From the NCBI RefSeq assembly GCF_001571285.1, contig NZ_BCTM01000001.1, positions 1 through 64,000 on the forward strand: a stretch of DNA of 64,000 bases. The letters are read 5' to 3'. Origin of the DNA: Kluyvera cryocrescens NBRC 102467 (GTDB taxonomy: Bacteria; Pseudomonadota; Gammaproteobacteria; Enterobacterales; Enterobacteriaceae). The stretch's first letter is position 1, and the number at the start of each line of letters is the position of its first letter. Position numbers and translations under genes: made by a program. Positions 53,995 to 64,000 of the stretch are shown here, in pieces. Under the pieces are notes generated by a model. The model had not been told where the DNA came from and did no database searches. It saw only the letters and a list, made by a program, of their open reading frames with translations.

Positions 53995-56075
53995 TACTTG
54001 CCTCCAATGGTCGCCGTCATGCGGATATTGCGATTGTCGGACAGCTCCAGATTTGACAACACCACCAACTGCGGCAGGCTGCGGCGCAAGAAGCGCGACA
54101 ACAGCGGACGCAGCGCGTGGTTAACCAACAGCACCGGCGGTGCACCAAGCATTTCCTGACGCGCCAGCGCCTCCTGCGACTGGGCGAGCAAACGGTCGGC
54201 CAGTCCCGGCTCCAGACCACCGCCGCCCTGCAGCGCCTGCAGCAACAAACGCTCCAGCGGCGTATCCAGGCCGATAACCTGCACCTCATCATTCCCTGGG
54301 AACCAGCGCTGGGTAATCGCCCGCCCCAGCGCCACGCGCACCACTGACGTCAGCTCGCCCGGATCGGTCTGAATCGGCGCGTGCTCCGCCAACGTCTCCA
54401 GAATGGTACGCATATCGCGAATCGGCACTTTTTCATCCAGCAGATTTTGCAGCACCTTATGCAGCGTGGTCAGCGTCACCACGCCCGGCACCAGATCCTC
54501 GGTCAGCTTCGGCATGTCCTGAGTCACGCGGTCCAGAAGCTGCTGCGCTTCCTGGCGGCCGAACAGTTCCGATGAATGCTGACTAATCAGATGATTGAGA
54601 TGGGTCGCCACCACAGTACTGGCTTCCACCACCGTAAAGCCCTGGATCTGCGCCTGCTCTTTCAGGGCACTTTCAATCCAGATAGCGGCCAAACCAAACG
54701 CCGGATCGGTGGTGACTTCACCCGGCAAGGTCCCTGCCGCTGTCCCCGGGTTAATCGCTAACCAGCGTCCCGGATAGGCTTCACCGCTGCCAATTTCCAC
54801 CCCTTTGAGCAGAATGCGATAGCGGGCCGGCGGGAGATCCATATTGTCGCGAATATGCACCACCGGCGGCAGGAAGCCCATCTCCTGGGCAAACTTCTTC
54901 CGGATACTGCGAATACGGCCTAATAGCTCGCCGTCCTGCTGGAAGTCCACCATCGGAATTAATCGATAGCCTACCTCCATGCCCAGCGTATCCTCGAGTT
55001 GAACATCGCTCCAGGTGGCTTCGACGGCCTGGGTGTTACTTTCCGGAGCTTTTACCGGCTGCGGCTGGTCCGGGGCCTTCATTTCACGGCCGCGGATCCA
55101 CCATGCCAAACCGAGCAGCGCAGCGGTGAAGAGTAAGAACACCAGGTTTGGCATGCCTGGCACCATCCCCAGCAGCCCGAGAACCCCGGCGCTCAGCATC
55201 ATGACGCGCGGGTTACTGAACAACTGGCCGACCATCTGCTCACCAACGTCCTGATCGGTGCTCACGCGGGTCACGATAACACCCGCGGCGGTAGAGATAA
55301 CCAGGGCGGGGATCTGGGCGACCAGACCATCGCCGATAGTCAGCAGCGTATACGATTCCGCCGCTTTGCCCAGCTCCAGCCCGTGCTGCAATACGCCTAC
55401 CAGCAGACCGCCGATGACGTTAATGACCATGATGAGGATCCCGGCGATGGCGTCACCGCGAACAAATTTACTGGCACCGTCCATCGAGCCATAAAAATCG
55501 GCTTCCTGGGTCACTTCAGCACGACGTTTTTTCGCTTCATCCTCGCCGATAATCCCGGCGTTAAGGTCAGCATCGATCGCCATCTGTTTACCCGGCATCC
55601 CGTCCAGCACAAAGCGCGCACCGACTTCGGCGATACGCCCCGCACCTTTGGTGATAACCATAAAGTTGATGATGACCAGAATAATAAACACCACAATACC
55701 GATGGCAAAGTTACCGCCGACCAGGAAGTGGCCAAAAGCTTCAACCACCTTTCCCGCAGCCGCAGCACCAGTATGACCGTCCATCAAAATAATACGCGTG
55801 GAGGCCACGTTCAGCGCCAGGCGCAGCAGCGTGGTAAACAGCAAAATGGTTGGGAAGGCGGCAAATTCAAGCGTGCGCTGGGTAAACATCGCCACCAGCA
55901 GCACCATAATAGAAAGCGCAATATTAAAGGTGAACAACAGATCGAGGACGAACGCTGGAAGCGGCAGCACCATCATCGACAGAATCAGCAGGATCAGCAC
56001 CGGGCCGGCAAGCACCTGCCACTGGGTTGATTTCAGGTTGCTGGGAAGACGCAACATTGCGACAAGATTAGCCAT
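53994..56075 (-). CDS. flhA: Flagellar export gate protein FlhA
   Basis: This 693-residue protein has eight membrane segments in residues ~20-320 and a cytoplasmic C-terminal domain that forms the nonameric ring binding chaperones. The FHIPEP-type signature region is present (TLLRLALNVASTRIIL, GAGRIAEVGARFVLDGMPGKQMAIDADLNAG). It is near-identical to E. coli FlhA. It overlaps flhB by 8 bases. Confidence 0.98.
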   Translation of the reverse strand: MANLVAMLRLPSNLKSTQWQVLAGPVLILLILSMMVLPLPAFVLDLLFTFNIALSIMVLLVAMFTQRTLEFAAFPTILLFTTLLRLALNVASTRIILMDGHTGAAAAGKVVEAFGHFLVGGNFAIGIVVFIILVIINFMVITKGAGRIAEVGARFVLDGMPGKQMAIDADLNAGIIGEDEAKKRRAEVTQEADFYGSMDGASKFVRGDAIAGILIMVINVIGGLLVGVLQHGLELGKAAESYTLLTIGDGLVAQIPALVISTAAGVIVTRVSTDQDVGEQMVGQLFSNPRVMMLSAGVLGLLGMVPGMPNLVFLLFTAALLGLAWWIRGREMKAPDQPQPVKAPESNTQAVEATWSDVQLEDTLGMEVGYRLIPMVDFQQDGELLGRIRSIRKKFAQEMGFLPPVVHIRDNMDLPPARYRILLKGVEIGSGEAYPGRWLAINPGTAAGTLPGEVTTDPAFGLAAIWIESALKEQAQIQGFTVVEASTVVATHLNHLISQHSSELFGRQEAQQLLDRVTQDMPKLTEDLVPGVVTLTTLHKVLQNLLDEKVPIRDMRTILETLAEHAPIQTDPGELTSVVRVALGRAITQRWFPGNDEVQVIGLDTPLERLLLQALQGGGGLEPGLADRLLAQSQEALARQEMLGAPPVLLVNHALRPLLSRFLRRSLPQLVVLSNLELSDNRNIRMTATIGGK

Positions 56076-57222
56076 CAGAGTCCTTCTCGTTCAAAAAATC
56101 CAGTGCCTCAGGCACCGGTATGTTATCCGGTTGTTTCGGCTGCACGCCGCCCGCCAGTTTCCAGCGTTTCAGTTGCCACACCCAGGCCAATACTTCCGCA
56201 ACGGCGGCGTACAGCGAGCCGGGGATCTGCTGGCCAATATCGGCATGGCGGTACAGTGCACGCGCCAGCGGTGGAGCTTCCAGCATTGGAATCCGATTCT
56301 CTTCACCAATTTCACGAATGCGCAGTGCCACAAGCCCCGCCCCTTTGGCAACGACTTTCGGGGCACTCATTTTGTTTTCGTCATACTGAAGCGCTACGGA
56401 ATAGTGCGTTGGGTTGTTGACGATTACGTCAGCCTTTGGAACATCTGCCATCATCCGTCGCCGCGCCGCCGAACGCTGCATCTGGCGAATACGGCCCTTA
56501 ACGTGCGGATCGCCTTCACTTTGTTTGAATTCATCACGAATGTCCTGGCGCGACATGCGGAGTTTTTTCAGATGGCTATGGATTTGCCAGAAAACGTCAA
56601 ACCCCACCATCGGAATGATCCCCAGCGCCACCAGCAGCGCGCACAGCCCCACCATATTGAGGGCATTCCCCATTGCTGAAAGTGGTGATTCACTCACCAG
56701 GCGCATCATTTGCGGCCAGTGGAACCACATAAAAAAGCCCGCCACGCTGCCCATCAGCACGGCTTTCATAATCGCTTTGGTTAACTCCGCCGCCGTTTGC
56801 GCGGAGAACATCCGTTTGATACCGGGTAACGGGTTAAGCTTATCGAACTTAAACGCTATCGATTTTCCGCTGAAAACCAGGCCACCAAGCATCATTGGCG
56901 CCACCAGCGCCACCACCATCACGCCAACAATCAGCGGCATCAGCGCCAGCATGGCTTCTTTTAACAGCAGAATAATTTGCCCGAGGATAAGATTGGGATC
57001 GCTAACAATGCTGTGATCAAAGCGCAGGCCTCCTGACAGCAAATTGGCCAGACGACGGGCAAGGGACTCCCCGCCCAACCAAAGCACGCAAACGCCCACC
57101 AGCAGCATCAGCACCGATGTGAGCTCGCGGGAACGCGGGATCTGCCCCTCCTCGCGAGCCTTTTCAAGTCGCTGGGGTGTGGGGTCTTCCGTTTTGTCTT
57201 CGTTGTCGCTTTCGTCCGCCAC
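56068..57222 (-). CDS. flhB: Flagellar export switch protein FlhB
   Basis: This 384-residue membrane protein has a hydrophilic N-terminus (MADESDNEDKTEDPT), four membrane segments and the autocleavage motif NPTH in VIVNNPTHYSVALQYDENKM. It switches export from hook to filament substrates. It is first in flhBAE. In E. coli cheZ lies just upstream; here a fimbrial operon intervenes. Confidence 0.98.
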   Translation of the reverse strand: MADESDNEDKTEDPTPQRLEKAREEGQIPRSRELTSVLMLLVGVCVLWLGGESLARRLANLLSGGLRFDHSIVSDPNLILGQIILLLKEAMLALMPLIVGVMVVALVAPMMLGGLVFSGKSIAFKFDKLNPLPGIKRMFSAQTAAELTKAIMKAVLMGSVAGFFMWFHWPQMMRLVSESPLSAMGNALNMVGLCALLVALGIIPMVGFDVFWQIHSHLKKLRMSRQDIRDEFKQSEGDPHVKGRIRQMQRSAARRRMMADVPKADVIVNNPTHYSVALQYDENKMSAPKVVAKGAGLVALRIREIGEENRIPMLEAPPLARALYRHADIGQQIPGSLYAAVAEVLAWVWQLKRWKLAGGVQPKQPDNIPVPEALDFLNEKDSDG

Positions 57223-57770
57223 GGCCTACATCTGCGATGATTGATGATAAGGCTCATTTTGCCTTCTCACGCGCGGGGCAATGGGGGGAACAAGGGGGTG
57301 ATTCCCCTCTTTTTGGGCGCTTTAGTGCGGTTAAATGTAATTTCAGAATTTATTCAGGCTGTTTTTGGCGCTCACCTTTCCTCTGCATTTCATTAACCCC
57401 AGCGCTAGAATGCCCCTCTAAAATAGACAATATTAATAGTCCATACAGAGATGCAACGTCATATGCCATATTCCGCAATCAATTAAATAACAATCAACTC
57501 AATGGTTCAATATTATATCAACTCAATAAATTCACTTGGCAAATGTAATAATTAAATCAAGCGCCATACAATAAAGCATTATCTAAGACAATAAATACCT
57601 GAAGTTTTTCAAACGTAAATAAAGCGATAGCATATCGATACGCACAGTATCTTCAGAATATTGAGGTGGCTAATCCATTCATCGAATCAGCTTGCTTCGA
57701 TTGACGTTCTGATAGGCGTTTGGATGTGGGTTTAACTGTCAAGAAATCGCTAATTATCATGGAGACTACG
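57223..57770. other. Regulatory region between flhB and the fimbrial operon
   Basis: This 548-base divergent spacer is markedly AT-rich over 57400-57660. It should hold the flhBAE promoter on the minus strand (FlhDC-type control in relatives) and the fimbrial promoter on the plus strand. A short inverted repeat ATCGAA/TTCGAT lies near 57680-57700. No invertible element, recombinase or regulator gene was seen. The plus-strand open frame at 57177-57548 is judged spurious. Confidence 0.5.
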
Positions 57771-58334
57771 ATGTACTGGAAAACAACATTATTAGCGTTA
57801 TCACTATTTACTCTTGGTTCATCACCCTCCTGGGCTGATGAAACTAACGCAGGTGAAATTCACTTCACAGGTGAAATCATCTCCCCAAGTTGTGAAATAT
57901 CCGGAGATTCAGGGAAAAATATCAATGTTTACCTGGGCTCTCCAGCGCCTAGCTATTTTACTGAAAATAGCGGCAAATCGGATGATGTCGCTGTTCCGAT
58001 TGCGCTGACCAAGTGTCCTGTGGCGACGGCTGGATTATCACAGGTTCAGCTCACGTTTACCGGTACGCCGGTCTCAGGAAAAACGGATATGCTCGAGCTG
58101 GATCCGGGCGGTGCTGAAGGGGTAGGCATTACGCTTAGCAGCGAAGAGGACCGTAGCACCTACCTCGATATCACCGGTGCCGAGCATCAAATCTATGTTC
58201 CATTACCGTCAACCGCAGATGGCGTTGTCATGACAACGCTCGAAGCTCGCTATGTCTCCCTTAGTGGCACCAGCGAAGGCGTAACCCCAGGCGCGGCAAA
58301 CGCCAAAGTCACCATCGGTATTCTGTATCGCTAA
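57771..58334 (+). CDS. Fimbrial major pilin subunit
   Basis: This 187-residue precursor has a signal peptide (MYWKTTLLALSLFTLGSSPSWA). The pilin domain begins at GEIHFTGEIISPSCEI and has a paired Cys (TKCPVA) and the C-terminal AKVTIGILYR strand with the penultimate Tyr-type ending used in donor-strand exchange. GGAG lies 6 bases before the ATG; upstream starts in frame lack a site. First gene of a four-gene chaperone-usher operon. Confidence 0.9.
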   Translation: MYWKTTLLALSLFTLGSSPSWADETNAGEIHFTGEIISPSCEISGDSGKNINVYLGSPAPSYFTENSGKSDDVAVPIALTKCPVATAGLSQVQLTFTGTPVSGKTDMLELDPGGAEGVGITLSSEEDRSTYLDITGAEHQIYVPLPSTADGVVMTTLEARYVSLSGTSEGVTPGAANAKVTIGILYR

Positions 58335-58405
58335 TTGAAGAAGTTTTTATTGAACCACCATAACCTGCTCTGTTGCAGGTTATGGTTTCTGCCTGAAGGA
58401 TAAAA

Positions 58406-59098
58406 ATGAAAACTCCGCGATTAATCACGCTTTTCACCTTAGCCCTGATTGCTTCTTCTACTGCAGCAAACGCAGAGGGTATTCAACTCGGACGAACGCG
58501 AGTGATTTATGATGCCAATAAGAAAGAGGCATCACTTCCCTTGATTAACTCGGAGAAAGAGCTCCCCTGGCTTATTCAGTCATGGGTGATGAATGCCGAT
58601 AATAAAACCCGCGCACCGTTTATTATCACGCCGCCGTTGTTTCGTCTGGACCCAAAATCTGAGCAAACGCTGAGAATTATGAAAAGTGAAAATATCACCC
58701 AGACTAACGTTGAATCACTTTATTATCTTATTGTTCGGATGATTCCAGCCAGCGATCGACAGAATCAGCAAAGCAACGTTCTCAATATCATCTACAAAAC
58801 GCAGATAAAACTCTTTTACCGGCCCAAAGGATTAGAAGGAAGCGCAGACGATGCCTGTAAAAATCTGCATTTCAGCCAATCAGGCAAACAACTGACAATA
58901 GAGAATACCAGCCATTTTTATACTGTCTTCTCGAACCTCACCCTAGGAAGCAGCAAAGTGCAGGCCGATATGGTTGCCCCGCAAAGCAGCGTCACGCTGC
59001 CACTCAACGCGCCCATCGCAACCTCATCCGCGTCATGGCACTGCATCAATGATTATGGCGGCGAAACGGTCGCTTATACCGCAGCCCTGTCTTCGTGA
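58406..59098 (+). CDS. Periplasmic fimbrial chaperone
   Basis: This 230-residue PapD-type chaperone has a signal peptide to about residue 23. The family blocks are GIQLGRTRVIYDANKKEASLPL, WLIQSWV, PFIITPPLFRLDPKSEQTLRI and the conserved IKLFYRP. It caps pilin subunits and delivers them to the usher. A leader hairpin precedes it. It overlaps the usher by 4 bases. Confidence 0.95.
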   Translation: MKTPRLITLFTLALIASSTAANAEGIQLGRTRVIYDANKKEASLPLINSEKELPWLIQSWVMNADNKTRAPFIITPPLFRLDPKSEQTLRIMKSENITQTNVESLYYLIVRMIPASDRQNQQSNVLNIIYKTQIKLFYRPKGLEGSADDACKNLHFSQSGKQLTIENTSHFYTVFSNLTLGSSKVQADMVAPQSSVTLPLNAPIATSSASWHCINDYGGETVAYTAALSS

Positions 59099-61638
59099 AA
59101 CTCGCCATGATGCAGAAACAACGCTTTCATCCGCTGAATACCCTGCACGCGCTATATGGTGTCGGTGGGCTGCTTCTGCTTAGCGCCCATACGCTGTATG
59201 CGCGCGACTTCTATTTTCAACCACAATCGCTTGAAGGCGGCGAAAACGCGCCGCAAGCGGCGGACCTGACCGTTTTTGACAATCCAAAAGCGCAGCTTGC
59301 CGGCAGCTATCCGTCTCATATTCTGATCAATAACCAGAAAATTGAGGATCGCACGCTCCGCTATGTCAACGCTGAAGACGGTGCCCTGGTACCGTTATTG
59401 ACCCCAACCCTACTGCGCAACTGGGGTGTCAAAGTTGACGATTACCCGGATCTGCTTGCCGAGCCCGCAGATAGCACGCTAAAGCAGGAATTGGGGCACT
59501 ATATCCCTTTGGCCAGCGCTCAGTTTGATTTCCGCAAGCAGAACTTAACGCTCAGCATCCCGCAGGCAGCGCTCGTCCATACGGGAAATGGCTATATCGC
59601 CCCTTCTCGCTGGGATGCCGGTGTCCCGGTTGCCTTTGCCGACTACTCATTTAGCGGGCAACAAAATGAAACCTCAGGGAAAAATCACCAGAACAGCCAA
59701 TACCTTAATTTGCGCAGCGGCGCCAATCTCGGTGGCTGGAGGCTAAGAAATTACGGGACCTGGTCCGGTAGCGATGGCGGTGAAGGGTGGCAAAATATTG
59801 CCACCTGGGTACAGCACGACATCCAGGCACTCAAAGCCCAGTTTCTAGCCGGCGAATCCAGCACGCGGGGAGAGGTCTTCGACAGCATCCAATTCAGCGG
59901 TGTTAACGTTGCCTCTGATGACGATATGCTCCCCGGCAGCGAACGCGGATTCGCCCCGGTGGTTCGCGGCACCGCCTATACCAATGCCGTGGTTACCGTC
60001 AAACAAAATGGCTACACCCTGTATCAGCAAAACGTGGCGCCGGGAGCATTTGAAATTGATGACCTGACGGTATCCACCAACAGCGACGATCTGGAAGTCA
60101 GCGTGCAGGAAGCGGATGGCACCGTCCACACCACGACCCAAGCCTTTTCCAGCATCGCTTTGATGCAGCGCCCTTCCCACTTGCGTTTTGAAGCTACGGC
60201 TGGCCGCTACCGCGCCGCAACCGGTAGCGGCGATAGAGAACCTGAATTTGCTCAGGGCAGCGCTATCTACGGCATTAATAACCAGCTGACGGCCTTCGGC
60301 GGTTTGACGGTGGCGGAAAACTACAGCGCCATCGTCTCTGGTATTGGCATCGGTCTCGGTGCCTGGGGGGCTATTTCCACGGATGTGACCTTCGCAAACA
60401 GCGAACTCGATTCGGGTGAACACGATATGGGGCAATCCTGGCGAGTGCTTTACTCCACCGATATCCCGCTAACGAATACCCATATGTCACTTTCTGGATA
60501 TCGCTATTCCAGTAAAGGCTTCTATAGCTTTGCAGAAGCCAACCAGCGCATTACCGATGACGACGACGAGGATCGCACGGACCACAAACGTGACAGGCTT
60601 CAGCTAAACCTCAGTCAGCAATTTGGTGATGGCAACCTCTATCTGAACGGCTACCAACAAAACTACTGGGACAACGATCGCCACGACAGTTCCCTGTCGG
60701 CAGGTATGAACTACAGCATGCTGGGGATCAGCTATAACTTCTCGCTCACGTGGAGCGATACCCGTAGCGGAGATGACGATCGTTCAATCTACGTCGGCGT
60801 CACTATTCCGTTAAGCCGCTGGCTGCCCAGTAGTTGGGCAAGCTATAGCCTCAATAACAGCCAGCACGGCGCCACCACTCAAAACGTCGGCCTCAATGGC
60901 TCATTGCTGGCGGACAACAGCCTGAGCTACTCGCTCCAGCAAAGTCATAGCACCCAGGCCCCCAAAAACAGCAGCAGCCTCTACGGTACCTGGTATGCCC
61001 AATACGGCAGACTGAATGCGGGTTATTACAGCGCAACCGACGGCACCCGGCAGATAAGCTATGGTGCGACAGGTGCGGTAGTCGCCCATCCTCATGGCGT
61101 GACGCTGTCTCAGCCATTGGGTAATCAGTTCGCCATTGTAGATGCTGACGGCGCGCCGGGCATCGGCTTTGAGAATCAGCGCGGGATCCGCACCGACTGG
61201 TTTGGCAACGCGATTATTCCTTCGCTTTCCGCCTACCGTGAAAACCGCATCGGCGTCGTGACTGACCAGCTTCCGGATGATGTCGACAGCGACAATACGG
61301 CCACCACGGTGGTGCCAACGCGTAACGCCGCCGTCGTCGCGCATTTCAATGCGCATCGCGGCTATAGAGCATTGATAACCTTAACCCAGCCGAGCGGGAA
61401 ATCCGTACCTTTTGGCGCTATCGTCACCTCATCTGATGGGCTAAACAGCGGTATCGTCGATGACCAGAGTACCGTCTATCTTGCCGGACTTGGCGAGTCG
61501 GTGACGCTTCGCGTCAAATGGGGAAACCGACCGCAACAGAGATGCACTGCAGCTGTTGTCGCCGAGGGTGACAATAACCTTAAAGACGATGCCGCAGGGA
61601 TTAAACGCATCCGCACCGTGTGCAACCAGGGAGGATAA
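59095..61638 (+). CDS. Outer membrane fimbrial usher
   Basis: This 847-residue usher has a GTG start and signal sequence to about residue 36. It has an N-terminal chaperone-binding domain (RDFYFQPQSLEGG), a 24-strand pore with plug (GFAPVVRGTAYTNAVVTVKQNGYTLYQQNVAPGAFEIDD) and C-terminal domains with the closing Cys pair (RCTAA, VCNQGG). It assembles and exports the pilus fibre. A nearer ATG at 59107 is an alternative start. Confidence 0.96.
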   Translation: MKLAMMQKQRFHPLNTLHALYGVGGLLLLSAHTLYARDFYFQPQSLEGGENAPQAADLTVFDNPKAQLAGSYPSHILINNQKIEDRTLRYVNAEDGALVPLLTPTLLRNWGVKVDDYPDLLAEPADSTLKQELGHYIPLASAQFDFRKQNLTLSIPQAALVHTGNGYIAPSRWDAGVPVAFADYSFSGQQNETSGKNHQNSQYLNLRSGANLGGWRLRNYGTWSGSDGGEGWQNIATWVQHDIQALKAQFLAGESSTRGEVFDSIQFSGVNVASDDDMLPGSERGFAPVVRGTAYTNAVVTVKQNGYTLYQQNVAPGAFEIDDLTVSTNSDDLEVSVQEADGTVHTTTQAFSSIALMQRPSHLRFEATAGRYRAATGSGDREPEFAQGSAIYGINNQLTAFGGLTVAENYSAIVSGIGIGLGAWGAISTDVTFANSELDSGEHDMGQSWRVLYSTDIPLTNTHMSLSGYRYSSKGFYSFAEANQRITDDDDEDRTDHKRDRLQLNLSQQFGDGNLYLNGYQQNYWDNDRHDSSLSAGMNYSMLGISYNFSLTWSDTRSGDDDRSIYVGVTIPLSRWLPSSWASYSLNNSQHGATTQNVGLNGSLLADNSLSYSLQQSHSTQAPKNSSSLYGTWYAQYGRLNAGYYSATDGTRQISYGATGAVVAHPHGVTLSQPLGNQFAIVDADGAPGIGFENQRGIRTDWFGNAIIPSLSAYRENRIGVVTDQLPDDVDSDNTATTVVPTRNAAVVAHFNAHRGYRALITLTQPSGKSVPFGAIVTSSDGLNSGIVDDQSTVYLAGLGESVTLRVKWGNRPQQRCTAAVVAEGDNNLKDDAAGIKRIRTVCNQGG

Positions 61639-61642
61639 TCAC

Positions 61643-62791
61643 GTGTCGCACAACCCTATCTTTCGCTTTACGGTTAAACGCCGTTTTAAAATCATTCTGC
61701 TACTGGCAACGCTGGCTTTCACCCTACACGTCAATGCCGCAGCAACCTTCTTAACCGGCTGCTTCCCGGTTAAGGGGGACGTTAAAGTGACGCTGAATGA
61801 TGAACTCAGCTCAGCGATGAACTATGCCGGTAATACCATTTCGCCGCTGAATAATTACATGATCCCGGCAGAGCCGCTGCCGGCCCAATGCAGCAGTTGC
61901 CCAGGCTTAAGGAGCACGGACAAGGAGAACATGTACTCCTACCGCGCGACGCCGCTCATGGCAGGCTCAACCCCGGGCTACGGTAAACTCACCGACAAGC
62001 TGGATATCCAGTTAACCCTATTTACCGACACCGTGGCCGGAGGAGGAACGCTGACTAAGCTGACGACTTACCCCATAACCGCGCCGCCGACGAGCACCTT
62101 CGAAGGCACGAATGATGAATCTACGCAGAGTCTATGCGCCAAAAGCCCTGCCGCAGGCGTTCCCCAGCGAACATTCAACTGGAATAAGCTGACCGCCTCG
62201 ATCCATATTGTCCAACCCATTTTTGGTACGGAACTCATCCCAACTCAAACGCTGGCGGAAACCAGCCTGTGTATATTTTACGGCACCGGTTCCTGTTCTT
62301 TTGCCAACGCACAGTTAGCCTCCCGAATGACTATTTCAGGATCTTTAAGTGCCCCTTTGAGTTGTACTATCAACGCCGGTAGCATCATTAACGTCGACTT
62401 CAACTCTGTCGCCAGCTCTAACTTTGTCGCTCAAGGCCAGCCACCGGTTGGCTTCGCTCTACGCGATGTGGATATCAATTTCCACTGTGATAACCCAGCG
62501 TCGGACAACACAGACAAAATCAAACTGACGCTCACCTCTGATCAAGGGGTTAGCGATACGGGAACGGGTTATATTGCCAAAATGATGGGACGGGATGATA
62601 TTGGCGTACGCATGTACGACAGCAACAATCTTAACGTCGCACTTGATGGCAGCATGGAATTCCCGATCAAGCTCGACGGCAACGGGGATGGCCATATTCT
62701 GATGTCTGCGGCCCCGGTAGCCACCACCAGCGCGCAGCCGGCTCCCGGTAAGTTTGAAGGCAATGTAACGGTAAGAATGGATATAAAGTAA
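61643..62791 (+). CDS. Fimbrial tip adhesin
   Basis: This protein of 382 residues starts at a GTG at 61643 with AGGGAGG 8 bases upstream. It has a signal peptide ending near HVNAAA. The N-terminal ~220-residue domain, rich in Cys (TGCFPV, QCSSCPG), is the likely receptor-binding part. The C-terminal ~150 residues are a pilin domain (MTISGSLSAPLSCTINAGSIINVDF). Two-domain structure and last position mark it as the tip adhesin. The ligand is unknown. Confidence 0.9.
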   Translation: MSHNPIFRFTVKRRFKIILLLATLAFTLHVNAAATFLTGCFPVKGDVKVTLNDELSSAMNYAGNTISPLNNYMIPAEPLPAQCSSCPGLRSTDKENMYSYRATPLMAGSTPGYGKLTDKLDIQLTLFTDTVAGGGTLTKLTTYPITAPPTSTFEGTNDESTQSLCAKSPAAGVPQRTFNWNKLTASIHIVQPIFGTELIPTQTLAETSLCIFYGTGSCSFANAQLASRMTISGSLSAPLSCTINAGSIINVDFNSVASSNFVAQGQPPVGFALRDVDINFHCDNPASDNTDKIKLTLTSDQGVSDTGTGYIAKMMGRDDIGVRMYDSNNLNVALDGSMEFPIKLDGNGDGHILMSAAPVATTSAQPAPGKFEGNVTVRMDIK

Positions 62792-62806
62792 CCTATCCGG
62801 AAAGCA

Positions 62807-62830
62807 AAATGGCCCGCTAGCGGGCCATTT
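62807..62830. terminator. Shared terminator between adhesin and cheZ
   Basis: Palindrome AAATGGCCCG-CTAG-CGGGCCATTT between two convergent genes. It can serve both strands, though its T-runs are short. Confidence 0.75.
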
Positions 62831-62835
62831 GACTA

Positions 62836-63480
62836 TCAGAATCCCAGGCTATCGAGCAGATCGTCCACCTGGTCCTGGCTTGCCACCACGCCCGCTTTTG
62901 AAGTATCCACCTGCGGGCCATTGAGCAGACTGTCATTTTCACGCTTCTGGCGTGCGCCCTGCTCAGGCATATTTTCCAGCAGCACCATTAACAACTGGCG
63001 CTCAATTTCCTGGATAACATCCATCATGCGCTTAATCACCTGACCGGTCAGGTCCTGGAAATCCTGCGCCATCATAATTTCAAGCAGTTGGGCGTTAGTG
63101 AAGCTGGTGTGCCCCGGCACCTCACCAAGGTATTTCCGCGTATCGCTCACCAGTTCGCGGGCATCGGCCAGCTCAATCGGGTTTTCAAACCACGCATCCC
63201 AGCGCGTGCTGAGGGCTTTCGCCCCTTTTTCCATTTCGTCCTGGTGTGGCTGAGACGCTTCCACGCTGTTGAGCGCACGCTCAGCAGCCTGCGCGGTCAT
63301 CTGCACCACATAATCCAACCTGTCGCGCGCATCCGGGATCGCTTCTGCCGCCTCGGCAATGGCCTGATCCAACCCTAACTCACGCAGGCTGTCGCGCAGC
63401 ATACGGGTCAGATTGCCAATACGGCTAATGATATCCGCGGCCGAATGTTCTTCGCCGGGCTTAATGAAAGATTGCATCAT
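62836..63480 (-). CDS. cheZ: CheY-P phosphatase CheZ
   Basis: This 214-residue helical protein dephosphorylates CheY-P. It has [14 protein letters not shown], the catalytic-region [17 protein letters not shown] and the CheY-binding C-terminus [15 protein letters not shown]. The ATG at 63480 equals the E. coli start. It follows cheY by 10 bases. Confidence 0.98.
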   Translation of the reverse strand: MMQSFIKPGEEHSAADIISRIGNLTRMLRDSLRELGLDQAIAEAAEAIPDARDRLDYVVQMTAQAAERALNSVEASQPHQDEMEKGAKALSTRWDAWFENPIELADARELVSDTRKYLGEVPGHTSFTNAQLLEIMMAQDFQDLTGQVIKRMMDVIQEIERQLLMVLLENMPEQGARQKRENDSLLNGPQVDTSKAGVVASQDQVDDLLDSLGF

Positions 63481-63490
63481 GGTCGTCACC

Positions 63491-64000
<510 letters not shown>

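Noticed and set aside
55383..56030. A 215-codon plus-strand open frame opposite flhA
   Set aside because: It is antisense to the highly conserved FlhA membrane domain, has a His/Gln/Arg-rich composition typical of shadow frames, and no ribosome site.
57177..57548. Plus-strand frame overlapping the 5' end of flhB and the spacer
   Set aside because: No domain, no ribosome binding site and a start inside flhB; composition changes abruptly where it leaves the coding region.
59845..60435. Minus-strand 196-codon frame inside the usher
   Set aside because: Antisense to a well-supported usher gene, with no recognisable domain.

Overview
The window is a chromosomal segment of a motile enterobacterium (Enterobacteriaceae). 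The right-hand 23.7 kb is the conserved yecE-yecN-cmoA-cmoB-cutC-yecM-argS-flhE-flhA-flhB-cheZ-cheY-cheB neighbourhood, with proteins very like, but not identical to, those of E. coli. The extra PBP2 paralogue between argS and flhE is an arrangement I recall from Salmonella and relatives. A genus cannot be fixed from sequence reading alone; an Enterobacter, Citrobacter or Salmonella-like host fits.

Positions 1 to about 40,284 are the greater part of a lambda-type siphophage prophage, integrated into the 5' end of yecE. Its right attachment junction is present and its left end lies outside the window. On the minus strand, read right to left, the order follows the lambda map: cro, a CII/YmfL-like regulator, an O-like initiator with internal iterons, a Dam-type methylase, a LexA-HTH/RusA fusion, a Rha/KilAC protein, a DUF968 nuclease-like protein, a Q-like antiterminator, an accessory serine-protease operon, a second methylase, two holin-like proteins, a GH19 endolysin, Rz/Rz1, cos, then Nu1-A-W-B-C(Nu3)-D-E-FI-FII-Z-U-V-G/T-H-M-L-K, an inserted module, I and J. 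On the plus strand cI and the pL operon run to int: rdgC, Ead/Ea22-like and zinc-ribbon accessory proteins, a small methyltransferase, xis and int.

The most unusual part lies between tail genes K and I (about 3.9-6.56 kb). It resembles the P22 immI secondary immunity region: an Mnt-like repressor divergent from an Arc-like repressor over three regularly spaced palindromes, followed by two consecutive antirepressor-type genes. Each antirepressor gene is preceded by a rho-independent terminator that points the opposite way to the operon. This is the layout expected for two small antisense RNAs of the P22 sar kind. A small lipoprotein gene with its own terminator completes the insert.

Right of the prophage, yecE has lost its first ~30 codons. 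The argS-flhE interval holds an extra penicillin-binding protein 2 and a rhamnogalacturonan-oligosaccharide cluster (a GH105 hydrolase and two GPH-family transporters). A four-gene chaperone-usher fimbrial operon (pilin, chaperone, usher, tip adhesin) separates flhBAE from cheZ-cheY-cheB, so adhesion genes sit inside the motility locus on the opposite strand. No tRNA, rRNA, CRISPR array or insertion sequence was seen.
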